Shown here: in pieces, positions 1-8,302 of the stretch
Layout: each line of letters starts with the position of its first letter
How positions within the stretch are numbered: the first letter of the stretch is position 1
Assembly: GCA_963692995.1 (NCBI GenBank)
Contig: OY843611.1
Location: 2,294,001 to 2,358,000 of the forward strand
Direction of reading: 5' to 3'
From: Bin87 sp963692995
Lineage (GTDB): Bacteria; Chloroflexota; Dehalococcoidia; Lucifugimonadales; UBA3495
DNA: 64,000 nucleotides
Made by a program: the position numbers and the translations under genes
The notes under the pieces: model-generated
Told to the model about the DNA's origin: nothing
Seen by the model: only the letters and a program-made list of their open reading frames with translations
Database searches by the model: none

Positions 1-2
1 TG

Positions 3-503
3 CTGCTGGCCGGCCACGAGACCACCATCAACCTGATCTGCAACGGCACCCGAGCCTTTATGACCCACCCCGACCAGTGGGAACTGATGAAGGCTGATCC
101 CGAAGGGCGCATGATTCGCGCCACCGAGGAGTGCCTGCGCTACGACCCGCCGGTCAAATCCATTCAGCGCATATCCGGCGAGGCTCTCGAATTTGGCGGC
201 AAGCAGATCGAAGTGAACCAGCGGATGCGGTGGTTCATCACCGGCGCCAACCGCGACCCCGAGGTCTTTGACCGGCCCGACGACTTCGACATCGAGCGCT
301 ACCCCAACCCCCACGTCGCCTTCGGCAGCGGCATCCACCACTGCCTGGGCGCCACACTGGCTCGGTTGGAGGGGCAGGAAGCCTTCAAGACGCTGGCTCA
401 GCGCTTCCCTAACCTCAATCTGGGTTGCGACCCGGACGACCTCACCTACACGTCCAGCATCGCCTTCCGCACACTGGAGCAGTTGCCGGTGCACCTGCGC
501 TGA
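3..503 (+). CDS. Cytochrome P450, C-terminal part (5' end outside window)
   Basis: This is the C-terminal third of a bacterial cytochrome P450; the reading frame is open from base 3 and the start lies upstream of the window. The oxygen-activating I-helix motif AGHETT is the first thing seen, followed by the K-helix ExxR (EECLR) and the haem-ligand loop FGSGIHHCLG, with the cysteine codon at 342-344. It is very similar to the next two P450s downstream, so it is the first member of a tandem family. A strong hairpin terminator follows the stop. P450s insert one oxygen atom from O2 into a substrate and need electrons from a ferredoxin; the ferredoxin gene at 4807 is the obvious partner. The substrate is unknown. 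Confidence 0.95.
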   Translation: MLAGHETTINLICNGTRAFMTHPDQWELMKADPEGRMIRATEECLRYDPPVKSIQRISGEALEFGGKQIEVNQRMRWFITGANRDPEVFDRPDDFDIERYPNPHVAFGSGIHHCLGATLARLEGQEAFKTLAQRFPNLNLGCDPDDLTYTSSIAFRTLEQLPVHLR

Positions 504-530
504 CCGAACATCGGACCATTCGCGCCGACT

Positions 531-564
531 ATGCCCGGAGGGCCTCCCTCCGGGCATTCTTTTT
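531..564 (+). terminator. Rho-independent terminator after first P450
   Basis: An 11-bp perfect stem (ATGCCCGGAGG at 531-541 pairing with 547-557) encloses a 5-base loop and runs into a T-rich tract at 558-564. It separates the first P450 from the second, which has its own promoter immediately downstream. Confidence 0.85.
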
Positions 565-567
565 CGC

Positions 568-596
568 TTGCGGTAAGCGGTGTACTCACCTATAAT
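568..596 (+). promoter_or_regulatory. Sigma70-type promoter of second P450
   Basis: TTGCGG (568-573), a 17-base spacer and a perfect TATAAT (591-596) lie about 70 bases before the start codon. No operator-like repeat is obvious beside it. Confidence 0.75.
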
Positions 597-666
597 CGAG
601 CCATCAAAGCTCGATACCGACGTATTTCGTCGTTAAACGCGCCAGTCGAAACGGAGGTTGCACAAA

Positions 667-1929
667 ATGGTCAGCACCATCAACGACAACCCCTTCTCTG
701 CGGAGGCGATGTACCAGCCTTACGAATTCTTCGCGCGGCTGCGCGAGTGGGAGCCGGTGCATTACAACGAACAGTATGAGGTCTGGATGGTAACCGACTG
801 GGAGCACCTGGTCTGGGTCACCCGCCATCCGGAGGTTTTCTCGTCCAGCGTCTTCGCCCGGGACGTTCGCCCGCCGAACCCACCCATCGACGAAGACGAC
901 CTGGAAATCTACAATTACATCAAGAATTGGCAGGTTTCCCGGTTCATCCAGCACGACCAACGGCGTTATAACCCGGAAGTAACCGGCCCCGACCACGTTG
1001 ATATGCGTCGGGTGATGCACGGGTACTTCACGCCCAAGTCCATGGAGATGTGGCGCCCCCTGGTGCAAGCGTCCATCACCGAGTTGCTGGACGACGTGGC
1101 GGAAAAGGGCCGCATGGACGTAATGGCCGACCTGGCCACGCCGTTGCCCTTGCTGGTCATCGCCCGGATGCTGGGGATACCGGACAGCGACCGGCCCATC
1201 ATGCGCCGGCTGGCCAAGGACTTGCGTCATCTGAATCGCACCGGTCCCGACCGCATGGGGCCGCTGGCAGAGTCGGTGCAGAACCTGCAAGACTACCTGG
1301 GCCCACTGGTGGCGGAACGCGTCGCCAATCCCCAGGATGACCTCATTTCCGTGGTAGCCGAAGGCGAGCGCAAGGGCATTTTCAATCGCGACATGGTGGT
1401 CAACAACGTGATGCTGCTGCTGTCAGCCGGCCATGAAACCACCATCAACCTAATCTGCAACGGCACGCTGGCCTTCACGCAGCGCCCGGATCAGTGGGCC
1501 AGCCTGAAATCCGATCCCGAAGGCAAGACGGTGCGGGCCACCGAAGAGTGCCTCCGGTACGATTCCCCGGTGAAGTCCATCCAGCGCATCGCCACGGCGG
1601 ACCTGGAACTCAACGGCCAGGAGATCAAGAAGAATGACCGAGTACGGTGGTTCATCTCCGGCGCCAACCGCGACCCCAAGGTCTTTGACCGGGCCGACGA
1701 TTTTGACATCGAGCGATACCCCAACACGCACGTAGCCTTCGGCAGCGGGGTGCATCACTGTCTCGGCGCAACGCTGGCCCGACTGGAGGGGCAGGAAATC
1801 TTCCGCAACCTGGCCAACCGCTTCGACAGCCTGGAGCTTGAAGTGCCTGTGGAGCAGCTGGAGTACGACCAACTGATTGGCCTGCGAGCGTTGGAAAGCC
1901 TGCCGGTTACGGTGACCGGCGCGCGCTAA
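667..1929 (+). CDS. Cytochrome P450 (second of four)
   Basis: This is a complete 420-residue P450. The ATG at 667 is chosen over an in-frame TTG at 658 because GGAGG (653-657) sits nine bases ahead of it and because the next paralogue starts with the same MVST sequence. Motifs are the I-helix AGHETT near residue 254, the ExxR (EECLR), and the haem loop FGSGVHHCLG with axial Cys at about residue 365. The short, soluble N-terminus without a membrane anchor is typical of bacterial class I P450s fed by a ferredoxin. By eye it is roughly 80 percent identical to the gene at 2084 over the N-terminal third. The substrate cannot be predicted from sequence. Confidence 0.96.
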   Translation: MVSTINDNPFSAEAMYQPYEFFARLREWEPVHYNEQYEVWMVTDWEHLVWVTRHPEVFSSSVFARDVRPPNPPIDEDDLEIYNYIKNWQVSRFIQHDQRRYNPEVTGPDHVDMRRVMHGYFTPKSMEMWRPLVQASITELLDDVAEKGRMDVMADLATPLPLLVIARMLGIPDSDRPIMRRLAKDLRHLNRTGPDRMGPLAESVQNLQDYLGPLVAERVANPQDDLISVVAEGERKGIFNRDMVVNNVMLLLSAGHETTINLICNGTLAFTQRPDQWASLKSDPEGKTVRATEECLRYDSPVKSIQRIATADLELNGQEIKKNDRVRWFISGANRDPKVFDRADDFDIERYPNTHVAFGSGVHHCLGATLARLEGQEIFRNLANRFDSLELEVPVEQLEYDQLIGLRALESLPVTVTGAR

Positions 1930-1959
1930 TCGCGTTCCGCTATTCGTCACGATCTTGCG

Positions 1960-1982
1960 GGGGCGGGTTTGCAATCCGCCCC
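1960..1982. repeat. REP-like palindrome, family A
   Basis: GGGGCGG (1960-1966) pairs with CCGCCCC (1976-1982); three more pairs, one of them G-T, extend the stem to about ten with a three-base loop. The core AGGGGCG..CGCCCCT resembles palindromes at 5072, 8289 and 39175. It lies between two P450 genes and could slow or terminate transcription. Confidence 0.6.
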
Positions 1983-1984
1983 TA

Positions 1985-2013
1985 CTGCATATGTGGGGGA
2001 AATCGGTTATAAT
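1985..2013 (+). promoter_or_regulatory. Probable promoter of third P450
   Basis: A perfect TATAAT at 2008-2013 lies 70 bases ahead of the start codon. The -35 at 17-base spacing (CTGCAT, 1985-1990) is weak. The -10 lies about as far from its start codon as that of the second P450. Confidence 0.5.
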
Positions 2014-2083
2014 CGGCGCATCTGAGGCGGCCGGGTCCCTTGCCGGCCCATGGGCAAACACGTTCCACCGGAGGTTGCAACCA

Positions 2084-3358
2084 ATGGTCAGCACTTTCAA
2101 CGATAACCCCTTTTCGCTGGAAGCGATTTACCAGCCCTACGATTTCTACAATCGGCTGCGCGATTTCCAGCCGGTGTACTACAACGAGGAATTCGAGGTC
2201 TGGATGGTGACCTCATGGGAACACATCGTCTGGGTAACGCGGCACCCGGAGGCGTTCTCCTCCAGCGTGTACGCCCGCGACGTGCGGCCGCCAAACCCGC
2301 CTATTGATGAAGATGACCTGGAACTGTACAACTTCATCAAGAAGTGGCAGGTTTCCCGGTTCATCCAGCACGACCAGCGGCGGCACCATCCGGATCTGTC
2401 CGGCCCCGACCATGTGGATATGCGCCGGGTCATGCACGGCTACTTCACTCCCAAGTCCATCGAGATGTGGCGGCCCTTGGTGCAGTCGGCCATTGACGAA
2501 CTGCTGGACGCCGTAGCAGAGCAAGGGCGAATGGACGTAATGGCCGACTTGGCCACCCCCCTGCCCCTGCTGGTAATTGCCCGCATGCTCGGCATCCCCG
2601 ACAGCGAGCGGCCCCGGCTGCGCGAACTGGCCAAGGACCTGCGCTTCCTCAACCGCGAGGGGCCCGACCGCATGAAGCCGCTGAGCCAGGCGGTGCAGAA
2701 CCTACAGGACTTCATCGCGCCCATGGTCGAAGACCGGGTGAACCACCCCGAGAAGTTCGACTCCCTGGACCTGATGATGGTGGTGTCCGAGGGCGAGCGC
2801 CAGGGCATATTCACGCGGGACCAAACCATCAACAACGTGATGCTGCTGCTGTCGGCCGGACACGAGACCACCATCAACCTCATCTGCAACGGTACGCTGG
2901 CCTTCACCCAGCACCCGGACCAGTGGGCCATCCTCAAGTCGGACCCCGAAGGGAAGACGGTGCGCGCCACCGAAGAGTGCCTGCGCTACGACTCCCCGGT
3001 TCGGTCCATCCAGCGGATCGCCACGGACGACATCGAACTGAACGATCAGATAATCAAGAAGAATGATCGGGTGCGGTGGTTCATCCCCGGCGCCAACCGG
3101 GACCCCAAGGTCTTCGACCGCGCGGACGACTTTGACATCGAGCGGTATCCCAATCCCCACGTCGCCTTCGGCAGCGGGGTTCACCACTGCCTGGGCGCCA
3201 CGCTGGCCCGCCTGGAGGGGCAGGAGATCTTCCGCAACCTGGCCAATCGGTTCGATAACATCGAACTGGAAATCCCGGTGGAACAGGTCGCGTACGACCG
3301 TGTCCTCACCTTCCGCGCCGTGGAAAGCCTGCCGGTCACAGTAACCGGCGCACGTTAG
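2084..3358 (+). CDS. Cytochrome P450 (third of four)
   Basis: A 424-residue P450 closely related to the preceding one. The ATG at 2084 follows GGAGGTTGCAACCA, the same leader and MVST start as its neighbour; an open frame further upstream is ignored. Motifs are AGHETT in the I helix, EECLRYDSP in the K helix, and FGSGVHHCLG with axial Cys near residue 369. A short insertion around residue 225 (NHPEKFDSLDLM), in the loop before the I helix, is its main length difference from the second P450. The tandem arrangement points to local gene duplication followed by substrate divergence. Confidence 0.96.
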   Translation: MVSTFNDNPFSLEAIYQPYDFYNRLRDFQPVYYNEEFEVWMVTSWEHIVWVTRHPEAFSSSVYARDVRPPNPPIDEDDLELYNFIKKWQVSRFIQHDQRRHHPDLSGPDHVDMRRVMHGYFTPKSIEMWRPLVQSAIDELLDAVAEQGRMDVMADLATPLPLLVIARMLGIPDSERPRLRELAKDLRFLNREGPDRMKPLSQAVQNLQDFIAPMVEDRVNHPEKFDSLDLMMVVSEGERQGIFTRDQTINNVMLLLSAGHETTINLICNGTLAFTQHPDQWAILKSDPEGKTVRATEECLRYDSPVRSIQRIATDDIELNDQIIKKNDRVRWFIPGANRDPKVFDRADDFDIERYPNPHVAFGSGVHHCLGATLARLEGQEIFRNLANRFDNIELEIPVEQVAYDRVLTFRAVESLPVTVTGAR

Positions 3359-3390
3359 TTTCCGTAGTCCGCAAACGCGCCCCAGACGGA

Positions 3391-3428
3391 GCCGGCAGCC
3401 GCGCGCGCGACTGCCGGCATTATCTTTT
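3391..3428 (+). terminator. Terminator after third P450
   Basis: GCCGGCAG (3391-3398) pairs perfectly with CTGCCGGC (3411-3418) around a GC-rich loop, and is followed by ATTATCTTTT. This gives the third and fourth P450s separate transcripts. Confidence 0.7.
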
Positions 3429-3508
3429 CGGTTGGGGACGGTTTGAATTGTTACACTGCTTATGATAGTTTTGACTGTGAATCGGCCCGCCGCCGGAGGA
3501 GTTCAGCT

Positions 3509-4738
3509 ATGTCTGCCAACATCCACGATGATCTGTTCGCGCCGGAGGCCATCCAGGATCCTTACGCCTATTTCGGCGCGCTCCGCTCCGAAGCGCCGGT
3601 TCATTGGAACGAGCAGTACCGGATGTGGGTTGTGACCAGCTACGAGCGGCTGGTCTGGACGGCGCGCCATCCCGAGTACTTCTCTTCGGAAGTTGCGCTG
3701 CGTGATACCAGGCCGCCGTCCCCGTCCATACCGGAAGAGGACATGGAGCTATTCGGCGCGGTTCGCAACTGGATGGCCGCTCGCTTCACCCAGAACGACG
3801 GGGCGAAACACAAAGAGAAACGCAAAGTGGTTCATGGGTACTTCACGCCCAAGGCTATGGAAACCTGGCGCCCCCTGGTGCGGCAGACGGTGAACGATCT
3901 GCTGGATGACCTGCAAGGGGCGGGGCGCATGGACGTGATGCGCGACTTCGCCACGCCGCTGACGTATAGCATCATCGCCGGCCTGATGGACCTACCGCCC
4001 AGCGACCGGGCCTTCGTCAAGGAACTATGCGGGAGGATGTGCGGGTTTGACGGCAACCAGCCTGACCGCATCCGCAGGTTCGCCGCGGGCGTGCAAGCCG
4101 TGACCGATTACCTGGCGCCCATCGTGGCCGAGCGGGTGCGGGATCCCGGCGATGACCTGCTGTCCGTCATCTGCACCGGCGAAATAATGGGCGCCTACAC
4201 CCGAGATGAGGTGCTGGCCAACGCTCTGCTGCTTCTGGTAGCCGGTCACGAGACCACCAACGACCTGATCGCCAACGGTGTACTGGCATTTGCACAACAT
4301 TCCGACCAGTTCAGCCTGCTTAGAACCGATCCGGACGCCCATATCGTCAACGCCGTGGAAGAGGTCCTGCGCTACGACTCGCCGCTGAAGTCCGTGCAGC
4401 GCATTGCCACCCAGGACGTTGACCTGGGAAGTGGACAACGGGTCGGCAAGGACGACCGGGTTCGCTGGGTCATATCGTCAGCGAACCGGGACCCGGAGGT
4501 TTTCGAGAACCCGGACAACCTGGACATCACCCGCAACCCTAACCCTCACGTTTCCTTTGGCAGCGGCGTCCACCACTGCCTCGGCGCAACGCTGGCCAGG
4601 CTGGAGGGGCAAGAAGCCTTCGCCGAGTTGGCCCGCCGGTTTGAAGGATTCGAGCTGGAAACCGCTCCCGAGGAACTGGAATACCTGCCCAGCGTAGGCC
4701 AGCGCACTCTGCTCAACCTGCCGGTCGCAACCCGCTAG
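3509..4738 (+). CDS. Cytochrome P450 (fourth, more divergent)
   Basis: A 409-residue P450 starting at ATG 3509 behind GGAGGA (3495-3500). I-helix AGHETT, K-helix EEVLR, and haem loop FGSGVHHCLG with axial Cys near residue 357 are all present. It shares the family layout, including the PP-P-IPEEDMEL segment and the FTPKAMETWRPLV motif, but is clearly more divergent than the first three. The ferredoxin gene follows after only 68 bases with no obvious terminator between, so the two are probably co-transcribed. A possible promoter is TTGAAT (3443-3448), 17 bases, TAGTTT (3466-3471), with a second -10-like TATGAT overlapping it. Confidence 0.95.
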   Translation: MSANIHDDLFAPEAIQDPYAYFGALRSEAPVHWNEQYRMWVVTSYERLVWTARHPEYFSSEVALRDTRPPSPSIPEEDMELFGAVRNWMAARFTQNDGAKHKEKRKVVHGYFTPKAMETWRPLVRQTVNDLLDDLQGAGRMDVMRDFATPLTYSIIAGLMDLPPSDRAFVKELCGRMCGFDGNQPDRIRRFAAGVQAVTDYLAPIVAERVRDPGDDLLSVICTGEIMGAYTRDEVLANALLLLVAGHETTNDLIANGVLAFAQHSDQFSLLRTDPDAHIVNAVEEVLRYDSPLKSVQRIATQDVDLGSGQRVGKDDRVRWVISSANRDPEVFENPDNLDITRNPNPHVSFGSGVHHCLGATLARLEGQEAFAELARRFEGFELETAPEELEYLPSVGQRTLLNLPVATR

Positions 4739-4806
4739 CCACCGGCCGCCGCTTTCATTACTCGCAACACGCTACATTCGTCTGACCACCACGAGGAGGT
4801 TACCCA

Positions 4807-5031
4807 ATGGCCCGACAGTTGAAGATTACCGTGGACTATAACGTGTGCGTGGGCAACGCCATGTGCGAAACCTTCGCGGTCAACACCTTCGGCCTCAACG
4901 AAGACCGTCAGTCCTACGTCAAGGATCCGGCCGGCGACCCTGAAGAAACTATCTTGGAAGCCGCCGAAAATTGCCCGGTGACCGCCATCACAGTGGAAGA
5001 CGCCGAGACCGGAGAGATCCTCTTCCCCTAG
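4807..5031 (+). CDS. Small ferredoxin, 3Fe-4S type, P450 electron donor
   Basis: A 74-residue acidic protein with exactly three cysteines, C14, C20 and C56. The pattern CxxNxxC ... CP fits the 3Fe-4S ferredoxins found beside bacterial P450 genes, in which the second cluster cysteine of a 4Fe-4S protein is replaced by another residue (often His; here Asn17). It would pass electrons one at a time from a flavin reductase to the P450s. GAGGAGG lies just before the ATG. No ferredoxin reductase gene is in the window, so that partner must be encoded elsewhere. Confidence 0.92.
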   Translation: MARQLKITVDYNVCVGNAMCETFAVNTFGLNEDRQSYVKDPAGDPEETILEAAENCPVTAITVEDAETGEILFP

Positions 5032-5071
5032 CCGCAATCGAAATCGGGCGGCTAATCGAAATCGGATTATC

Positions 5072-5099
5072 GTAGGGGCGAATGATGATTCGCCCCTAC
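5072..5099. repeat. REP-like palindrome, family A, supplying a stop codon
   Basis: A perfect 12-bp stem (GTAGGGGCGAAT at 5072-5083 and its complement at 5088-5099) with a four-base GATG loop. On the plus strand it is followed by ATTTT and can terminate the P450-ferredoxin transcript. On the minus strand its right arm contains the TAG stop of the adjacent monooxygenase gene. A 12-base direct repeat AATCGAAATCGG (5036-5047 and 5054-5065) lies just before it. Confidence 0.8.
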
Positions 5100-6097
5100 A
5101 TTTTGGCAATCACGTCCTCGCCAAAACGCTGGATTATGTCGCCCGGGTCATGGCTGATAGCGGTGATTTGCAGCACATCAACCCCGGCGCAACCGATCTG
5201 CGCTACCTTGGCGCGACATTCCTCGGGCGTGCCGACCACGGCGAAACGGTCGGCCAGGTAATCGGTGACGCCGAACTCGTCGGTTATGGCGGCGTTGCGG
5301 GTGTCGCCCACCTGCTCATGTTCGGCGGGCACGTATTCGCCCTGAATAGCCATCATGGCCTCGCGCAGCTCTTCGGGCACGTGCTTGCCTTCCAGGGTGA
5401 AACGAAAGGCGTGGTGCGCGCTGGCGGCCAGGGCCATCTTGATTTCAGCAATGGCCGCATCGTGGTCGGCGGCGATGTTGCATTTGGCGAAAGCCCAAAT
5501 CTCCGTTGCTCCCCGGGGCTTGCCCGCGTTCCATTCGCCGGCCCGAACGTGGGCCACCGTGTCCTGGAGAATCTCCGGCGTCAGGCCGGTGTGAATCATG
5601 GCGCGGTCGGCGATTTCGCCGGCGATGCGCAGGGTGCGCGGCCCTTCGGCGGACATCATAATGGGCGCCGGGCCGCCGCTCCATCGCACATGGCCCTCTC
5701 GCCCCAAGTATTCGGCGGTTTCGCCGGACATGAAGGAGCGCACCGCGCCGATGTACTCACGCAACGCGGCGAGCCGAGCCGGTCGCAAGCCCACGTTCAG
5801 GATGGCCGAGTCTCCGGTGCCGATGCCGAGGAACGCCCGGCCATCGGAAAGCTCCTGCAACGACGCGATGGCGGAGGCCGTAACCGCCGGGTGACGGGTC
5901 AGCGGGTTGGTGACCGATGGCCCCAGGTGGACCCGCCCGGTTTCCATTGCGGCCACCGTCAGGGAGACGAACAACTCGCGGAAAAGCGATTGGGAATCGG
6001 CGACACCGATGTAATCAAAACCGACGGATTCCGCCAGACGCACGTGGCGGCGGAAAGATTCGTAGGACGCTGGTAGAAGAGTTACGCCGTACTTCAT
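5096..6097 (-). CDS. LLM-class flavin-dependent oxidoreductase (luciferase-like)
   Basis: A 333-residue member of the bacterial luciferase-like family, whose proteins use reduced FMN or F420 to oxidise or reduce small organic molecules. Typical features are the N-terminal beta strand MKYGVTLLPAS, the segment LGPSVTNPLTRHPAVTASA, the glycine-rich FLGIGTGDSAILNVGLRP, and the C-terminal FAVVGTPEECRAKV. The start is ATG at 6097. The stop codon lies inside the adjacent palindromic repeat, so the last residues may have been set by repeat insertion. It is convergent with the ferredoxin gene and shares no operon with it. Substrate and exact cofactor are not predictable. Confidence 0.92.
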   Translation of the reverse strand: MKYGVTLLPASYESFRRHVRLAESVGFDYIGVADSQSLFRELFVSLTVAAMETGRVHLGPSVTNPLTRHPAVTASAIASLQELSDGRAFLGIGTGDSAILNVGLRPARLAALREYIGAVRSFMSGETAEYLGREGHVRWSGGPAPIMMSAEGPRTLRIAGEIADRAMIHTGLTPEILQDTVAHVRAGEWNAGKPRGATEIWAFAKCNIAADHDAAIAEIKMALAASAHHAFRFTLEGKHVPEELREAMMAIQGEYVPAEHEQVGDTRNAAITDEFGVTDYLADRFAVVGTPEECRAKVAQIGCAGVDVLQITAISHDPGDIIQRFGEDVIAKM

Positions 6098-6211
6098 ATC
6101 GTGTTCATACCGAGCATGTTGTGTTCGCAGATTGCGTATCCTGTAGTCAATCCGGCTGCATTATACTACGGTCATCCTATGATTTTCCGCCGGCGCTATG
6201 GAGACCAAGCC

Positions 6212-6772
6212 ATGACCACTGCACGGAAGCTGCTCACCGCCGACGACTTGCTGGCGATGCCTGACGATGGCAACCGATACGAACTCGCTCGGGGGGAGCT
6301 GCTAATAATGCCGCGGCCAGGAATTATGCACACTGTGGTTACCGGCCAACTCGGAGGCCACATCTGGCATTTCATCCAGGAAAACAACCTGGATTTCATC
6401 AGCGGCCCAGAAGCGGCGGCCTACATAGAGCAAAACCCGGATACTGTACGCGCCGCCGACTACGCTATCATTCCGTACCGGCGCGGCGTCGAACCTCTGC
6501 CGGACCAAGGTTATATTCCGGGTCTGGTTCCTGACTTGGTGGTCGAAGTAATCTCGCCGGGCTACCGTTCGGCCGCTGGCATCGCTGAGCGAGTGAGAAT
6601 GTGGCGGGACGCCGGGGTAAGGCTGGTTGTGGTCGCCCACATCGCCATCCGCAAAATCGTAACCCACGACACAGCAGGCACGGTGCGCCGTTTTGCCACG
6701 GGGGGCACGCTGACCCTGGAGCCGGTGCTGCCCGGTTTCGCCTGCTCGGTGCGCGACATTTTCGCCGTCTAA
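6212..6772 (+). CDS. Uma2-family (DUF820) putative restriction-like endonuclease
   Basis: A 186-residue protein. The start at 6212 is preferred over upstream in-frame codons because GGAG precedes it and MTTARKLLTADDLLAMP is the usual Uma2 N-terminus. The family fold is PD-(D/E)xK nuclease-like: the segments YELARGELLIMPRPG, AADYAIIPY and PDLVVEVISPGY supply the conserved Glu and Asp, while the lysine position is less clear (here SAAGIAERVRMWRDAGVRLVVVAH). Uma2 proteins are very common in Chloroflexota and cyanobacteria; their function is unproven. It stands alone without a methyltransferase or toxin partner. Confidence 0.85.
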   Translation: MTTARKLLTADDLLAMPDDGNRYELARGELLIMPRPGIMHTVVTGQLGGHIWHFIQENNLDFISGPEAAAYIEQNPDTVRAADYAIIPYRRGVEPLPDQGYIPGLVPDLVVEVISPGYRSAAGIAERVRMWRDAGVRLVVVAHIAIRKIVTHDTAGTVRRFATGGTLTLEPVLPGFACSVRDIFAV

Positions 6773-6776
6773 CCCT

Positions 6777-6813
6777 CGCCGGGTTAGGTCTGTATCCATC
6801 GGACCCGGCGTTT
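6777..6813 (+). terminator. Probable terminator after the Uma2 gene
   Basis: CGCCGGGT (6777-6784) pairs with ACCCGGCG (6803-6810) across an 18-base loop, followed by TTT. It lies just past the Uma2 stop and before the convergent minus-strand genes. Confidence 0.5.
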
Positions 6814-6830
6814 ATCAAATCAGACCAACT

Positions 6831-7037
6831 CTAGCCGCCACCCGTCCAGGTCTGGGTGCGGGCCATGTCAATGGTAGTTTGTACCGTCAGGTTGTGGCCG
6901 GACTGATTCTCGGATCGGGCCAACTCGCGCCGGCGCCGCGTCTGCTCCGTGTCAATGTGCAGCCCACCGTCCGGTGAACGTCTCCTGCCGAACCCGCGAG
7001 GGCCCAACCAACGCAAAATCGCCGCAAGCAGCCGCAT
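6831..7037 (-). CDS. Possible small protein downstream of aroC
   Basis: A 68-codon frame beginning with ATG 15 bases after the aroC stop, on the same strand, with GAAGG a few bases ahead. The product is basic (MRLLAAILRWLGPRG start, an arginine-rich middle TRRRREL) and has mostly G or C in third codon positions, as in neighbouring genes. No family is recognised. It is either a real third gene of the aroE-aroC unit or a chance frame in GC-rich DNA. Confidence 0.45.
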   Translation of the reverse strand: MRLLAAILRWLGPRGFGRRRSPDGGLHIDTEQTRRRRELARSENQSGHNLTVQTTIDMARTQTWTGGG

Positions 7038-7052
7038 CGCGCCTTCGCCCCT

Positions 7053-8240
7053 TCAGCTGTAACGCAGCCGCGGCCCCACGGTAGCCTGGTAGCCGTCGTA
7101 GTTGCGTTTGGTTTCGGGGATGCTGTCACCGCCGAATTTCTCCATGAAGGCGTCGGCCAGCACCAGGGCCACCATGGCTTCGCCGATGACGCCGGCCGGG
7201 GGGGCCTGGCACACGTCGCTGCGCTCGAAGTGGGCCTGTACCGGCTCGCCCGTGTCCAGGTCAACGGAAGGGAGCGGGTTATGGAGGGTGGCGATGGGCT
7301 TGATGACGAAACGGGCCACCAGGGGCGGGCCGCTGGTCATGCCGCCCTCGGTGCCGCCGGCCCGGTTGGTCTTGCGCTGCCAGGGACGGTCGGGGTCGGT
7401 AACCGGTTCAATCACGTCCTGGAACTCGGAACCCCAGCGGTCCAGCAGCTCCCAGCCGGGGCCGATGCTGACGGCTTTCACGGCGTTGATGCTCATGAGC
7501 GCCTGGGCCACCTTGGCATCGATCTTGCGGTCCCAATGAACATGGGAACCCAGACCGATGGGGACGTTTTCTGCAATCACTTCGACGCTGCCGCCCACCG
7601 TATCCCCGGCTTCCCTGGCGGCGTCCACCTCGGCCATCATCAACTCGGCAGCGTCGGGGTCGGCGCAATGGACCGGCGATGCTTCGACCGTGTCCCAGTC
7701 GATGTCAGCGGGATCGGGCGGGTTCGCCAGCACGCGGCCAATGGATATGACATGGCTGTGCAGGACGATGCCGAACTCTTCCAGCAGCCGCATGGCCACA
7801 GCGCCGGCAGCGACTCGTCCGGCCGTTTCTCGCGCCGATGCCCGCTCCAGGGAGTTGCGGACGTCGTGAAAGCCGTATTTCATCGCGCCGGGCAGATCGG
7901 CGTGTCCGGGGCGGATACGGGTGACGCGGCGGTTGCGTCCCTCCTGGGAGGGGTTCTCCACGTATTCCACCGCCATGGCGTCCTGCCAGTTGACCCAATC
8001 ACGGTTTTCAATGAGCATCCCGATGGGGCTGCCCAGGGTATAGCCATGGCGCACGCCGGTCTGGATGTGGGCGTGGTCGCGCTCGATCTGCTGACGACCG
8101 CCCCGTCCGTATCCGCGCTGGCGGCGACCCAGGTGGCGCGCGATGTATTCCTCATCCAGCGGCAGGTAGGCCGGCACGCCTTCCACAATGACCATCAGGC
8201 CCTGCCCATGGGACTCTCCTGCCGTGAACCAGCGTATCAT
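7053..8240 (-). CDS. aroC: Chorismate synthase
   Basis: This 395-residue enzyme catalyses the last shikimate-pathway step, 5-enolpyruvylshikimate-3-phosphate to chorismate, using reduced FMN. Signature segments are the N-terminal RWFTAGESHGQGL, GRRQRGYGRGGRQQIE, the RPGHADLPGAMKYG block, RASARETAGRVAAGA, and the C-terminal AGGTEGGMTSGPPL. The length matches the family. The start ATG at 8240 has an AGGAGGC ribosome binding site. aroE lies 58 bases upstream on the same strand, making a shikimate gene pair. Confidence 0.98.
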   Translation of the reverse strand: MIRWFTAGESHGQGLMVIVEGVPAYLPLDEEYIARHLGRRQRGYGRGGRQQIERDHAHIQTGVRHGYTLGSPIGMLIENRDWVNWQDAMAVEYVENPSQEGRNRRVTRIRPGHADLPGAMKYGFHDVRNSLERASARETAGRVAAGAVAMRLLEEFGIVLHSHVISIGRVLANPPDPADIDWDTVEASPVHCADPDAAELMMAEVDAAREAGDTVGGSVEVIAENVPIGLGSHVHWDRKIDAKVAQALMSINAVKAVSIGPGWELLDRWGSEFQDVIEPVTDPDRPWQRKTNRAGGTEGGMTSGPPLVARFVIKPIATLHNPLPSVDLDTGEPVQAHFERSDVCQAPPAGVIGEAMVALVLADAFMEKFGGDSIPETKRNYDGYQATVGPRLRYS

Positions 8241-8288
8241 TGTGGAATTGCCTCCTGTATTCGGTTGCTAGGGGCCGGGGCAACCACC

Positions 8289-8302
8289 AGGGGCGCCCCT
8301 AC
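8289..8302. repeat. REP-like palindrome, family A (short copy)
   Basis: AGGGGCGCCCCT (8289-8300) is a perfect 12-base palindrome with the same AGGGGCG/CGCCCCTAC core as the other family A copies. As at 5072, the CTA of its right arm is the complement of the TAG stop of the minus-strand gene, here aroE. Confidence 0.55.
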
